Of a stretch of DNA of 64,000 bases, positions 34,001 to 46,200 are shown in pieces. This DNA comes from Planctomycetaceae bacterium (lineage in GTDB: Bacteria > Planctomycetota > Planctomycetia > Planctomycetales > Planctomycetaceae). A program made the translations under genes and the position numbers. The stretch's first letter is position 1, and each line of letters begins with the position of its first letter. The stretch spans positions 1 through 64,000 of the forward strand of contig JANSXP010000040.1 of assembly GCA_024742875.1 (NCBI GenBank). The letters are read 5' to 3'. Below the pieces are notes generated by a model. It made no database searches, was not told the origin of the DNA, and was given only the letters and a program-made list of their open reading frames with translations.

Positions 34001-35494
34001 GCTGGGGAAGCCAGTCGCTGGAGCAGCTTCGTTGAGTTTACGGTTGATGTGCCAGTTCCGCAGAAGCCGGTTCTCGATGAAATCGGTACCACCCAGGACA
34101 CCACGCCGCGATTCACATGGACGCTGCCCAATGCGACATTTGGCACCACCTATCGACTGTGGGTCAACAATCTGAGCACCGGTGAAAGCCGCGTGATTGA
34201 TCAGTCGGGCATTGGCACGATGAGCTATACGCCTTCCGGCTCGCTGGCTCAGGGGCGACTGGCCGCCTGGGTTCAGGCGCGCAACTCCGTTGGTGAGACA
34301 GGACCATGGTCCGATCGGATTCTTGTCGATCTGGACGTCCAGACCTCACCCGCCCCCGTGATGACAGGTCCCGTGGCCGCGGAAGGCTCCACCTCCGACG
34401 TCATTGTCACGGAATTTCCCACCTTCAGCTGGGATCCGGCTTTCAATGCCGTGCGTTACGAACTGTGGGTCAATCATGTCGATACCCGCACGGCTCGCAT
34501 TGTGCATGAGACTGACATTCGTGACTTCGAATTCACGTCGGAACTGCCCCTGCCTCAGGGTCGGTTCACTGCGTGGGTGCGGGGAATCAACTCGGCCGAT
34601 GAGGTGGGTGAGTGGAGCGATGCGTTCCATTTCTCTCTCGACGTGCCGACGCCCGCTCGTCCTGTCATCATTGCCCCCACTCCCAACAGTGTCGGGACAG
34701 TGGAGGACACGACGCCGACCATCGTCTGGAACATTTCCGTTCCGGCTGCCACGTACGAAATCGAAATTTACAATGCGGCCGGTGCTCTGGTTGTGAGCGA
34801 AGCCGGTCTGACGGAGACCAGCTACACGGTGCCCATTAATCTGCCGGAGCAGGACTTCAGTATTCGCGTTCGCGGTGTGAACACAATCGGTGAACCGGGC
34901 GAATGGAGTGAGACCTACTTCATCACGATCGATGAGCCGAACGCCACCACACCGGTCGCCCTGTCGCCTTCCGGAACCGTGAACAACGGCACAGTGACGT
35001 TTGTCTGGCGTCACTCTTCCGACAGTGTTCGCTACGAGATTCTGGTACGCGACCTCGTGCGTCAGGAAAACATCGTCATCCAGGCCGAAACGTTTGATGT
35101 TGACCCCAGCGTGGGCACCGCTCAGTTCCAGTTCGACCTGCCGGACGGCACCTATCGTTTCTGGGTTCGAGCCTTCAACTCGCAGGGTACCGCGAGCGGC
35201 TGGAGCAATTCGCTCTCGTTCATCGTCGATGATCCTTTGGCCCTGCTGGAAGAAGACGGCGACGATGAGCAGATGCTGGCATCGCTGAAATTCGTCCACA
35301 CACCGTTTGCCAGCGAACGCCAGTTGCCGGTTGAGCGCTCGGAAGCTGATGTTCCGGCGAATCCGCAGCCTGCCGTGACCCATGAAGCTTCCGCTCTCAA
35401 TGTGGCTGATGAGGCGGCCGTGGAAGTCGTGATGGCGGAATTTGCTAATCCAGAAAATCAGGTCGCGATCCAGATTGAGGAGCGTAAGTCCTGA
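31016..35494 (+). CDS. Giant secreted subtilase with P domain and seven Ig/FN3-like repeats
   Basis: 1,492 residues from the ATG at 31016 (a TTG at 30977 and ATG at 31034 are alternatives). A basic leader with PEVMEERRML resembles the planctomycete LEPR-type export motif. A prosegment follows, then an S8 peptidase with Asp187 (GIVDDGLETTHED), His224 (DFHGTA), oxyanion Asn324 and Ser403 (GGTSGATP). A kexin/furin-type P domain lies at about 485-620. The rest is seven repeats of about 95 residues, each with a core like TPTIVWDGVAGAVEYELYI and a G-W-S strand end. It should be a surface or extracellular protease. It ends just before a terminator. Confidence 0.9.
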   Translation: MTSRKDMFKFLQNCFSGGKSSRRSRARKSAPIGNPEVMEERRMLTVDLQDALWNASLLNSVEPTTRVESYLVNFDSQQDIAALQQATGVDVIRGSQFIENAYTFEFETPVSIQQAADLFGGLQGFDYVHPNVPTLYQARAVPNDPLYDTQWHLNNTGQAGGTAGVDINIEGVWDNYTGAGVTIGIVDDGLETTHEDIAPNVNTLIDFDWNGDDNDPSPEAGDFHGTAVGGLASAAGNNGIGVSGSAWDAELVGLRLIGGFNTDQDQAEALTHQSNIIDIYNNSWGPADNGTIAFIGPQALAALEQAATTGRNGLGNIHTWAGGNGGDRTNDNVNYDPYANSRFTIAVGASTNQGQRADYSDPGASLVVVSPSNGGSAGLVTTDITGADGYDASNYASDFGGTSGATPIVSGVIALMLEANPNLTYRDVTDILARTAFQIDPGNADWVTNGAGLTVNHEYGFGQIDAGAAVAAALTHSPLAPEESFSTGTINVAQAIPDGSGSVSRTVNVSSGNAIDSLEYVEIVVNATHGAVGHLEIVLTSPSGTRSILSESRLDPTDNLNNFVFTTVRNWGESSQGDWTLEVFDRQNGTTGQLNSFELRFYGTPNQFLTVTESGGSTRVSDLGQMDSFDVSLPAQPDGDVLLTVTTTDSSEVTATPTQLRFTTLNWNVPQTVTVNGVTDLVPDGNQISEVVITDGAESIRVSVTSIDDDGTVPGPPVFTSPDQLPDTNRPIFAWNPGIRSARYDLEVFNHLTGDLVQSATGIAANSFAFTSPFPDGLYRAVLTPYNSLGQAGIQSDPLIFNIGDPVIPGRPVITAPSTGAVLNINTPTIVWDGVAGAVEYELYITTGGAVRRFTVPGVDIGNGQFSYQVLQPLAEGITSVWVRGQNFFGDAGPWSAVARFTVDAFEAPTTPVFTAPLLSVTSNAFPIFEWTQGGDSATAYQLWVAELRDGTGTPQVPAVYDRVIHLTNHTEQNYQHFSPLSEKKHRAWVRSFNAAGEASRWSSFVEFTVDVPVPQKPVLDEIGTTQDTTPRFTWTLPNATFGTTYRLWVNNLSTGESRVIDQSGIGTMSYTPSGSLAQGRLAAWVQARNSVGETGPWSDRILVDLDVQTSPAPVMTGPVAAEGSTSDVIVTEFPTFSWDPAFNAVRYELWVNHVDTRTARIVHETDIRDFEFTSELPLPQGRFTAWVRGINSADEVGEWSDAFHFSLDVPTPARPVIIAPTPNSVGTVEDTTPTIVWNISVPAATYEIEIYNAAGALVVSEAGLTETSYTVPINLPEQDFSIRVRGVNTIGEPGEWSETYFITIDEPNATTPVALSPSGTVNNGTVTFVWRHSSDSVRYEILVRDLVRQENIVIQAETFDVDPSVGTAQFQFDLPDGTYRFWVRAFNSQGTASGWSNSLSFIVDDPLALLEEDGDDEQMLASLKFVHTPFASERQLPVERSEADVPANPQPAVTHEASALNVADEAAVEVVMAEFANPENQVAIQIEERKS

Positions 35495-35537
35495 TCTGAC
35501 AGGCAATTGCAGAAAAATCTGCGATTTAGGGAACTTC

Positions 35538-35574
35538 AGGCACGCGACGACGTCTTAGTCTCGCGTGCCTTTTT
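35538..35574 (+). terminator. Intrinsic terminator after the subtilase gene
   Basis: AGGCACGCGA and TCGCGTGCCT form a perfect 10-bp stem followed by TTTTT. It starts 43 bases after the subtilase stop. Confidence 0.88.
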
Positions 35575-35588
35575 CATTGCAGTACCCC

Positions 35589-36581
35589 ATGAATCCCGCC
35601 CAACAGCCCACCGAAGACCTCTGTTCACGTTTCGATGCAGCAGATTTTGACCCCGCTCAGCTAACGTCCTCTGAGATGGACAGCCTGATGCCGTGGACGT
35701 CTTTGCGCGACGATTTGCGTGCCATCCCCGTGCAGAAGGCAGAGCTTTCGGCCAGCATCATGGGGGCCGTTCAGAATCTGGCGGCCGGATCGCAGCCGCA
35801 GCCATCGCAGCCGCAGCCGCAGCCGCAGCCGCAGCCGACTGCAGTTGCCGTTGAATCCCATGCATTGTCCGTTCGTCCGGCCCGATATGAACAGCGGGCC
35901 AGAATTGCGACTCTGGTCAGCGTGCTGACGCTGGCGTCATGCGTGATTCTGCTTAGTGTCCTGCCCCGTCTTTCTGTCTCACCGTTGCGATCACTGACGG
36001 CCGTCAATATGAATTCGCTGGCGGAGGAGCTTTCGAAGTGCGATGTTGTGGTGGTGCGGGTTCCACAGACTTCCTCCCCCGGGCTCGATCTGGAGGGGTT
36101 GGTCGATCTGGGTAGGGGCAGCCAGCTGACAAGCGACCGGGGGATGCCGCTGCGAGAGCTTGATCAGGCGGGGGAAGAGATGTTTGCCGATCTGGCCGAA
36201 TTTGACCGGGTCACCAATCCGGAGTTCATCGGCGACATGACCCGCGAGGAATTGATGGCCAAAGTTCTGGAATCCGTTGAGACGCCATCGCTGGCAGAAG
36301 AGCATTTTGGAGAGATGCTGGTGCTGTTTCCCAGTGACCTGCTGGAAGACATCCGTATGGAAGCCAGGCAAGGTACGCTGGTCGCAGAAGATGGCCAGCC
36401 GCCAGTTGCGCCATCGGCTGTTCAGCATGCCGATCGGACCACGGTGGAACCACCTCCGCGTCGCAAGGTTTTTGTGGTCCTGAAGACGCCGGCCGAACAG
36501 GCATCGGACGTCGTGCCTGACGTTTCCCGCCTTCCGGGTACTGGGCCGCAGGACGCTCTGTGGCGCTATACAGGCGTTTAG
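35589..36581 (+). CDS. Single-pass membrane protein with QP repeat
   Basis: 330 residues from the ATG at 35589. A polar N-terminal part (residues 1-65) leads to a Gln-Pro repeat (QPQPSQPQPQPQPQP) near 70-84, then a transmembrane helix (IATLVSVLTLASCVILLSVL) near 108-127 and a 200-residue acidic domain outside. The layout resembles anti-sigma or envelope-sensing proteins but no zinc-binding or family motif is seen. It lies between the subtilase and a Ser/Thr kinase on the same strand. Confidence 0.65.
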   Translation: MNPAQQPTEDLCSRFDAADFDPAQLTSSEMDSLMPWTSLRDDLRAIPVQKAELSASIMGAVQNLAAGSQPQPSQPQPQPQPQPTAVAVESHALSVRPARYEQRARIATLVSVLTLASCVILLSVLPRLSVSPLRSLTAVNMNSLAEELSKCDVVVVRVPQTSSPGLDLEGLVDLGRGSQLTSDRGMPLRELDQAGEEMFADLAEFDRVTNPEFIGDMTREELMAKVLESVETPSLAEEHFGEMLVLFPSDLLEDIRMEARQGTLVAEDGQPPVAPSAVQHADRTTVEPPPRRKVFVVLKTPAEQASDVVPDVSRLPGTGPQDALWRYTGV

Positions 36582-36819
36582 CCGCGTGCCGGTGTGTGTC
36601 GCCGCATTTGCGTCTGCCGTGATGGCGGACGCGTGACCGGGGAGTGGCAGCGGGATTGAGGTGCGATCCCGCAGGAACCGGAGGCCTGGGAATTTGCTGC
36701 GGCAATCAAAACGGGTCGATACCGAACGATGGCGATAGTCTCTATTATCCCGTGGGATCCGCTCGTCGTTCCGCGTCCTGTCTGGCGGTCTGTCTTCCTG
36801 TTCCGTGATTTGCCCGCTC

Positions 36820-40317
<3,498 letters not shown>

Positions 40318-40413
40318 TCTTCGACGGGGGCCGCAAACGCCCATGCAACAGGTTTCATGCAGCAGATGTCGCGCTCCGAAAACGCGGCAGGGCAGCGTCA
40401 CCGTGACCAACGA

Positions 40414-42012
40414 TTAATCTGTGAGGATGGCGGGGGCTCCGGATGTCACCGGATCCAGCAGGTGACGCTCGAAGAAGGCCAGAACGGCTTCGATGGCCGT
40501 GTATTCCAGATACAGCCGATCTCCCGGTTCAATCAGCACGCGGTGTTCGGGGTTTCGCATGGCTTTGTAGAGATTGATGCGAAATCGTGTGGTTGAGCCT
40601 TCCGGTGTGGTGCGTTCCACGATCACGCGACTGGCTCCGACGGTCACATCCCGGTTGAGGACGGACACGCCACCAATGGCGCGAGTGGGGGTGTTCAGTT
40701 GCGTTGAGCGGGAGTAAGAGTCCGCCAGCAGGACGGCATCGATGATGTCCAGGTCCCGGTCACGCGGCAGCGCGTACTGTCCGCCGCCCAGCAGCCCGGC
40801 CGTGAAGAAGTGATCGCTGTCGCGGGATTCCAGCATCACGATGTCACCGTCTTCCAGAATAACATCACCTGGTGAAAAGTTGATGGGGTCCGAAAACGAT
40901 CGTGACAGCGGGATCCGCAGCGCGCCCGGATGTCGGGAGTCGCTGTTTTGCACTGGAATCATCTGCTGGGGGTGAGTGGAACCGGGAAAGCCACCTCCGA
41001 AGGGAGTCATCGCCGAGCCGTGGAACGACTGTCCGCCGGGGAACGGGGACCCAAATGGCGGACTGTGTGCCGCACCATTCACAGAAGCACCCATCGCGGG
41101 TGCTGCGTATCGCTGCGAAAACTGAGCGACCGTTGCGCGGCTTGCATGACCCTGCGTGAGCCCCGGCGACTGCCCAAGGGAATGTCCGGTCGCAGCAGCA
41201 GGCGCAAACCCCGCCAGCTGGATCTCATTTTGCGGCGGCACTCCCGGCACTGGTCGTAACTGATGCTGCGCATTCATCAGTGGCTGCGCCTGACCTCCGA
41301 GCGGTTGGCGATCGTGGCGTTTAAAGACGTAGACGGCGTTCTCAGCCTGACCGTTGGGAAGACCGCCGGTTTGCAGCAGCGCGTGCAGCACGTCATTTTG
41401 AAAGATTGGCAGATTGACGACCTGTCCGGATCGTCGATCGGCATCCGTTCCGCTGGACGGAGACACCAGCTCAGTGGCGCTCAGTTCTTCCTGGCGAATC
41501 ACCAGCACGTTGACAGATCGTCGCCACATCAGGCTGACATGGATGCGGTCTTTCTCCGGTTTGATTTCCTGTCGTTCTTCCACCAGGCGACGACGAATCA
41601 GGTCTTCGATTTCCCCGGTCGTCATACCCCGCACATGCAGTGCGCCGACCTGCGGCACGCGAATGTATCCGCCGCTGCGCACTGGAGTCGGGTAGCCGAT
41701 GGCGGGAGCCACAAACTGATCGTCCGCAAATCTTACGGGCATCGTGCCGGCTTCCTGTCCCGGCGCGCCTTCAATGTAGACTCCCAGAATGTCCCCGTCA
41801 TCGACGAGATGTTCGTGCGGGGGCGTCTGGCTGAGCAGCCGCGGATCGAGTGCCACCTGCTCAGATCGCGGCATCCGATTCAGAACTTCCATCCGGTGTT
41901 CGATGGTCCGCTCGGCTGGGTGATAGATGGCCGAACATCCCGTCAGCATGAACAGCAAAAGCCGGCCGACGTGGCGCAGCAGACAGGCCGCGCGTCCATG
42001 CGGACGGCGCAT
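40414..42012 (-). CDS. Wza-like polysaccharide export lipoprotein
   Basis: 532 residues from the ATG at 42012; ATGs at 42048 and 42066 would lengthen the leader. The signal peptide ends with lipobox LTGC near residue 26. The poly-export domain follows (LVDDGDILGVYIEGAPG, then GGYIRVPQVGALHVRGMTTGEIEDLIRRRL), and an SLBB-type stretch near the end (GDVILEDGDIVMLESRDSDHF). A long Pro/Gly/Gln/His-rich insert (residues about 260-370) splits the two. It should form the outer-membrane channel for the exopolysaccharide made by the divergent genes. Confidence 0.85.
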   Translation of the reverse strand: MRRPHGRAACLLRHVGRLLLFMLTGCSAIYHPAERTIEHRMEVLNRMPRSEQVALDPRLLSQTPPHEHLVDDGDILGVYIEGAPGQEAGTMPVRFADDQFVAPAIGYPTPVRSGGYIRVPQVGALHVRGMTTGEIEDLIRRRLVEERQEIKPEKDRIHVSLMWRRSVNVLVIRQEELSATELVSPSSGTDADRRSGQVVNLPIFQNDVLHALLQTGGLPNGQAENAVYVFKRHDRQPLGGQAQPLMNAQHQLRPVPGVPPQNEIQLAGFAPAAATGHSLGQSPGLTQGHASRATVAQFSQRYAAPAMGASVNGAAHSPPFGSPFPGGQSFHGSAMTPFGGGFPGSTHPQQMIPVQNSDSRHPGALRIPLSRSFSDPINFSPGDVILEDGDIVMLESRDSDHFFTAGLLGGGQYALPRDRDLDIIDAVLLADSYSRSTQLNTPTRAIGGVSVLNRDVTVGASRVIVERTTPEGSTTRFRINLYKAMRNPEHRVLIEPGDRLYLEYTAIEAVLAFFERHLLDPVTSGAPAILTD

Positions 42013-42410
42013 CAGGTGATTCGGCAGATTCTGCCGCCTGCAGGCCATGTCGAATTCAGAACTCATGAAGTTGTGCCGCGGACAGATTGAGATCAAACCC
42101 CGTCCTGTCTGGGCCATTTGAGTGGGTGCTTTTACCCATTTGTGTTTTCCTTTTAGGTCGACTTTGCGGATTGGGGGGCTGTAACGGATTTCAGTAACTC
42201 TGCCGACCATCCGGCTGAATGTCCGCTCCCGGCCCGTTGCCGGTCGCTGCGATGCACATCGCTCGCACAACCGGACGTTGCTTTTTTGCAATATGAGGCA
42301 TTTGGGAAACACGGGTAAACACTACGGGGCAAATTACCCATGTTGCCCTGCCTCATCTGGCTGGGAACCTGGGCGTCTGCCGCGCCATACCTTCGACTCT
42401 GCTTTGCACC
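42013..42410. other. Divergent promoter region of the exopolysaccharide cluster
   Basis: About 400 bases between the leftward exporter and the rightward biosynthetic run. It holds three copies of a TTACCC-type motif (listed separately) and no supported gene apart from possible alternative starts of the exporter. Confidence 0.5.
42130..42346. promoter_or_regulatory. Three TTACCC-type boxes, candidate shared operator
   Basis: TTTTACCCATTTGTG at 42130-42144, an inverted copy at 42310-42320 (GTTTACCCGTG on the minus strand) and AATTACCCATGTTGC at 42332-42346. The last two form an inverted pair (GGGTAAAC ... AATTACCC) close to the start of the rightward genes; the first lies near the leftward start. 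Confidence 0.4.
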
Positions 42411-43904
42411 GTGACACAGCTCTCCCCCACCGTTGATGTGCGAACGTCGCACGCTGCCTTCAATCCGCTCGACGCGGTCCGGGCGTGCGTTCGCTGGTGG
42501 GTGCTGTCACTTGCCGTATTTGTAACGACCGTCCTGATGTCGTTGCTGGTGGCCCTGCAGATCAAACCCAAATATGAATCCGAGGCGAGTCTGTTTGTGC
42601 GGCTGGGGCGTGAAAGTGCGGGGCTGGATCCCACGGCCACCACGACGGAAATCACGCCCATTTACGAAACGCGCGAACAGGAACTGAATTCCGCGCTGGA
42701 AGTGATGCAAAGTCGCAAGCTGCTGGAAGCCGTGCTGTCTGTCGTGGGCGAGCAGGCCGTGCTTGAGCCCGACACGTTTGACGTTCAGCGGTGGCAGCAG
42801 GCCCTGACGGACACCGACTGGCCAGAGCTGGACCCGGAACGACTGCACCACAGTGATCCGCAGCGCGAACGCGCCATCGCTGCTTTGCATAAGGCGATTG
42901 AACTGGAAACCAGTCAAAGCTCCAGTGTCATGGGGCTATCCTCTGTGGCCGCCAGTCCGCAGCTCGCGCAGGCCATTACCCGGACCATGCTGGATGCCTT
43001 TCGCACTGAGCACGTGCGGCTCAACCGCACCCACGGCCTGGCGTTCTTCAATGAGCAGGTTCGCATGCTGCAGGCGCAGCTGGACGATGCGCGGGCAGCC
43101 GTGACGTCCCGCAAAAATGCCCTTGGCGTGATGTCGATTGACGGCGAACGGGCCCGACTCGAAGACGAACTTACGGCGCTGGAAAAACAACAGCACATCG
43201 ACATATCAGACCTGTCCGGTGCGCGGGCATCGGTGGCCGTTTATGAGCGTGCGGTGCGTGATCTGCCTGAGCGGACGCAGCCGCATGATGCCTCGGACAC
43301 CCTTCGCAAGAAACTGTACGAACTGCAGCAGCAGCGCAGAAAACTGCTCAGTACGTTCAACGAAAATCACTTTCGTGTCAGAGACGCCGAGGCGGAAATT
43401 GAACTGCTCAAAGAGCAGATGCAGGATCCGGCCAACCGCAACGCCGCCAATCCCACACTGCGTGAACTGGAAGTGTCGCTCGCGGCCGAGCAGGCAAAAG
43501 TGGCACGACTGGAAGCCAGCCTGGAAGAACTGCGGCGCTCGCGTACGGAGCTGAGAGATCAGCTGACGCGACTGAACAACGCGGAAGCGGAAATGTCGCG
43601 GCTGAAAGATCGTGTGGCCGAAATTCAGGCGGCCAAAATCAAAGCGAGCGTCAAGCAGGAAGAAGCTCGCGTTCTTGATGAACTGTCAGAAGAGCGCATC
43701 TCCAATATTCAGGTTGTGCAGCCGGCCACATTCAATCCGGTTTCCCAAAGCCCTTCACGATTTCTCGTCGTGGCGGGAGGGACCGTTGTGGGGCTGGCCG
43801 CCGCGTTTGTGATTCCCGCTGTGCTGGAATTTGTGCTGTGGTACGTGCGGCTGTTTGCCGCGCCGCCGCAGGAAGAATCAGAAGGGGCATTGGTATGTGG
43901 TTAA
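42411..43904 (+). CDS. Wzz-type chain-length / polysaccharide co-polymerase
   Basis: 497 residues from a GTG at 42411. A first transmembrane segment (WWVLSLAVFVTTVLMSLLVAL) near 28-48 precedes the Wzz motif YESEASLFVRLGRES. A long periplasmic coiled coil follows (about 200-420), then the Pro-rich PATFNPVSQSPSRF and a second membrane helix (FLVVAGGTVVGLAAAFVIPAV) near 450. There is no C-terminal tyrosine kinase domain, unlike Wzc. It probably sets polymer length and links synthesis to the exporter. The next gene starts within its last codons. Confidence 0.88.
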   Translation: MTQLSPTVDVRTSHAAFNPLDAVRACVRWWVLSLAVFVTTVLMSLLVALQIKPKYESEASLFVRLGRESAGLDPTATTTEITPIYETREQELNSALEVMQSRKLLEAVLSVVGEQAVLEPDTFDVQRWQQALTDTDWPELDPERLHHSDPQRERAIAALHKAIELETSQSSSVMGLSSVAASPQLAQAITRTMLDAFRTEHVRLNRTHGLAFFNEQVRMLQAQLDDARAAVTSRKNALGVMSIDGERARLEDELTALEKQQHIDISDLSGARASVAVYERAVRDLPERTQPHDASDTLRKKLYELQQQRRKLLSTFNENHFRVRDAEAEIELLKEQMQDPANRNAANPTLRELEVSLAAEQAKVARLEASLEELRRSRTELRDQLTRLNNAEAEMSRLKDRVAEIQAAKIKASVKQEEARVLDELSEERISNIQVVQPATFNPVSQSPSRFLVVAGGTVVGLAAAFVIPAVLEFVLWYVRLFAAPPQEESEGALVCG

Positions 43905-45325
43905 CCGCGAAGCGTAAAGGGTTTGGCAGTCGTGTGCGTTCCTTCGACCAGGGAGGTGTCCTCGACGAACACACGTTCTGGCAGATCGTCAAAACCGAAA
44001 AAGAGCGTGCCGATCGCAGTGGCATGCCGGTCACAATTGCTGTGTTCACCGTTCGGGAGGATCCTGCGCGGCCGGAAGTCGCCGCCTGGAATGCCGCCAC
44101 ACTCAGCAGCTGTCTGCGTTCCACCGCACGGATGACAGACCACGTGGGAGTGGCCGGCAATCAGGAAGTCGGTGTCGTACTGTGGGGGACGCGTGAACTG
44201 GGCGCTTATCGCTTTGTAAAGCGTCTGGAAGATCGGGCCAGCAAGCTGGCTGCCGACTGCCGACTGTTTGTCTATCCCTCTGTTGACGGCAGCCCGGGCG
44301 CAGACCCATCGGCAGAGACGACGGACCCCCCGGAGCTTGTGCTGGAAGATACGGCCGAACTGGACGTGCTTGATCGGATTGATCAGGTCGAACGTCAGCT
44401 GGCCGAGGCGCAGTGGGTGGAAACACCGGTTGTCTCAGACGAGGAGTGTCACACGTCGGGGGCTGGTCTCGGATTTGGCGCAGACCCCGATGACTACCGA
44501 CCTGCAGCCAGCGCAGCCACACGCCTGCAGCAGGATCTGCAGACTGGAGGTGTGGCCACGCTGCTCGCTCCGGCACGACGATCGACGGACGAGACACTCA
44601 GCCAGCTGGGGCTGGATCGACGTCGACTGTCAACGGGCGCGATGCCGGAAGCCGGAACTCAGGGCGCCGCCGACGAACCGACGCTGAACGTCACCACGGA
44701 ACCGCTGGAGAATCTGTTCCTGCACCCTCACCCACGCTGGAAACGCGCGATGGATATGGCTGTGTCCGCGATGGGGCTGGTGCTGCTTTGCCCGTTGCTG
44801 GCCGTGATTGCTGTCGCCATTCGGGTCACCTCGCCCGGCCCTGTTCTGTTTCGGCAGATACGGGAAGGTCACGGAGGTCGTCTGTTTACCATCTTGAAAT
44901 TCCGCACCATGCGTGTGGGCGCTGATGCAGAGAAGGCCAGCCTGCGAGCGTCCAGCGAACAGGACGGACCGGCCTTCAAGCTGCAGTCCGATCCACGCGT
45001 GACGGTACTGGGACGGTTTCTCCGCCGGACCTGTCTGGATGAACTGCCGCAACTGTGGAATGTGCTGCGTGGTGACATGACGCTGGTTGGCCCGCGCCCG
45101 CTCGATTTTCGGGAATCCACAAAGATTGCCCGTTGGGGACGTCGCCGTCTCCACGTGATGCCCGGTCTCACCTGCATCTGGCAGGTTCACGGGAAGTCCA
45201 GCGTCACATTCAATGAGTGGATGCGGATGGATATTCGTTACGCCCAGCGGGCCTCGTTTTTCTACGACCTGAAACTTGTCCTGCAGACAGTGCGCCAGAT
45301 GCTGCTGCAAAGAGCCTCCCACTGA
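43895..45325 (+). CDS. Undecaprenyl-phosphate sugar-phosphate transferase with GGDEF-like N-terminus
   Basis: 476 residues from the ATG at 43895, overlapping the previous gene by ten bases. Residues about 20-135 resemble a GGDEF domain (VLDEHTFWQIVKTEKERADR, then SSCLRSTARMTDHVGVAGNQEVGVVL) but lack the GGDEF loop, so diguanylate cyclase activity is unlikely. After a linker, residues about 280-476 form a bacterial sugar transferase: KRAMDMAVSAMGLVLLCPLL membrane helix, FRQIREGHGG, KFRTMRVGADAE, RRTCLDELPQLWNVLRGDM and VGPRPLDFRE. It should start repeat-unit assembly on the lipid carrier. Confidence 0.9.
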   Translation: MWLTAKRKGFGSRVRSFDQGGVLDEHTFWQIVKTEKERADRSGMPVTIAVFTVREDPARPEVAAWNAATLSSCLRSTARMTDHVGVAGNQEVGVVLWGTRELGAYRFVKRLEDRASKLAADCRLFVYPSVDGSPGADPSAETTDPPELVLEDTAELDVLDRIDQVERQLAEAQWVETPVVSDEECHTSGAGLGFGADPDDYRPAASAATRLQQDLQTGGVATLLAPARRSTDETLSQLGLDRRRLSTGAMPEAGTQGAADEPTLNVTTEPLENLFLHPHPRWKRAMDMAVSAMGLVLLCPLLAVIAVAIRVTSPGPVLFRQIREGHGGRLFTILKFRTMRVGADAEKASLRASSEQDGPAFKLQSDPRVTVLGRFLRRTCLDELPQLWNVLRGDMTLVGPRPLDFRESTKIARWGRRRLHVMPGLTCIWQVHGKSSVTFNEWMRMDIRYAQRASFFYDLKLVLQTVRQMLLQRASH

Positions 45326-46200
45326 TGTCCCGCGAACACACCGATCAGGCCACGAACGCCGCAGCGGACATCTCTCAGCAGAGACTGTTTGGCATCGCTT
45401 TTGACTGCGTCACGATGGACGATGCCGTCGACTGGGTTCTGCGCAGTGTGGCTCGGGGAAAGGTGCGGGCCACACGTTTTGTGGTGACGCCCAATGTGAA
45501 CATCACGCTGCAGCATCAGCACAACGCACAGCTGCGTCGATGCGTGGCCGACGCCGGATTGACGGTGGCAGACGGCATGCCACTGGTGCTGGCGTCGCGC
45601 CTGCTGCGAAAACCACTGCCCGAACGAGTGGCCGGATCTGACCTGGTGAACGCCAGCTTTGATGCGGCCATCGCTGAAATGCCTCTGCGAGTCTTTCTCC
45701 TGGGCGCAGCGCCCGGCGTGGCGGATCGTGCGGCCGACGAGATTCATCGTCGCTGGGCGCACGTCGAGGTTGTGGGGACCGACAGCCCACCTCCTGGCTT
45801 TGAAAACAGAACATCGGAAAACCGTCGTATTCTGAATCTGATCAGCGACTGCCAGCCGGACATCGTTGTCATTGGGCTGGGGGCCCCGCGGCAGGAAGCG
45901 TGGGCGTACGAACATCGTCAGGGGATCGATGCGGCCGTGACGTTCTGTGTTGGAGGGACGATTGATTTTCTGGCGGGCGAACAAATGCGGGCGCCCCGCT
46001 GGATGCGTCGTCTGGGCGTGGAGTGGTTCTGGCGTCTGGCCACCAGTCCCCGCCGACTGTTCGCCCGCTATGCAAACGATGCCGTGCGGCTGCCGCTGCT
46101 GGTGTGGCGTGAGCTGCGGGGGCAGTGTCCGACGTGTCGGCCACAGGATCCAGAACGCCCGCGGCACATGATGCTGACGCCGGCCGAGGAGGCAAGCTGA
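45325..46200 (+). CDS. WecG/TagA/CpsF-family glycosyltransferase
   Basis: 291 residues; the start overlaps the previous stop as TGATG. The GT26 family blocks are clear: VVTPNVNITLQHQHNAQLRRC, AGLTVADGMPLV, ERVAGSDLV, FLLGAAPGVADRAA, DIVVIGLGAPRQEAW and GGTIDFLAGEQMRAPRWM, then VEWFWRLATSPRRLFARY. Such enzymes add the second sugar (often ManNAc or an acidic sugar) to the lipid-linked intermediate made by the transferase encoded just upstream. No membrane span is present; it probably associates with the inner face of the membrane. Confidence 0.9.
   Translation: MSREHTDQATNAAADISQQRLFGIAFDCVTMDDAVDWVLRSVARGKVRATRFVVTPNVNITLQHQHNAQLRRCVADAGLTVADGMPLVLASRLLRKPLPERVAGSDLVNASFDAAIAEMPLRVFLLGAAPGVADRAADEIHRRWAHVEVVGTDSPPPGFENRTSENRRILNLISDCQPDIVVIGLGAPRQEAWAYEHRQGIDAAVTFCVGGTIDFLAGEQMRAPRWMRRLGVEWFWRLATSPRRLFARYANDAVRLPLLVWRELRGQCPTCRPQDPERPRHMMLTPAEEAS

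Noticed and set aside
34346-35506. 386-residue open frame antisense to the subtilase repeats
   Set aside because: It mirrors the Ig-like repeats and is an effect of the repeat and codon composition.
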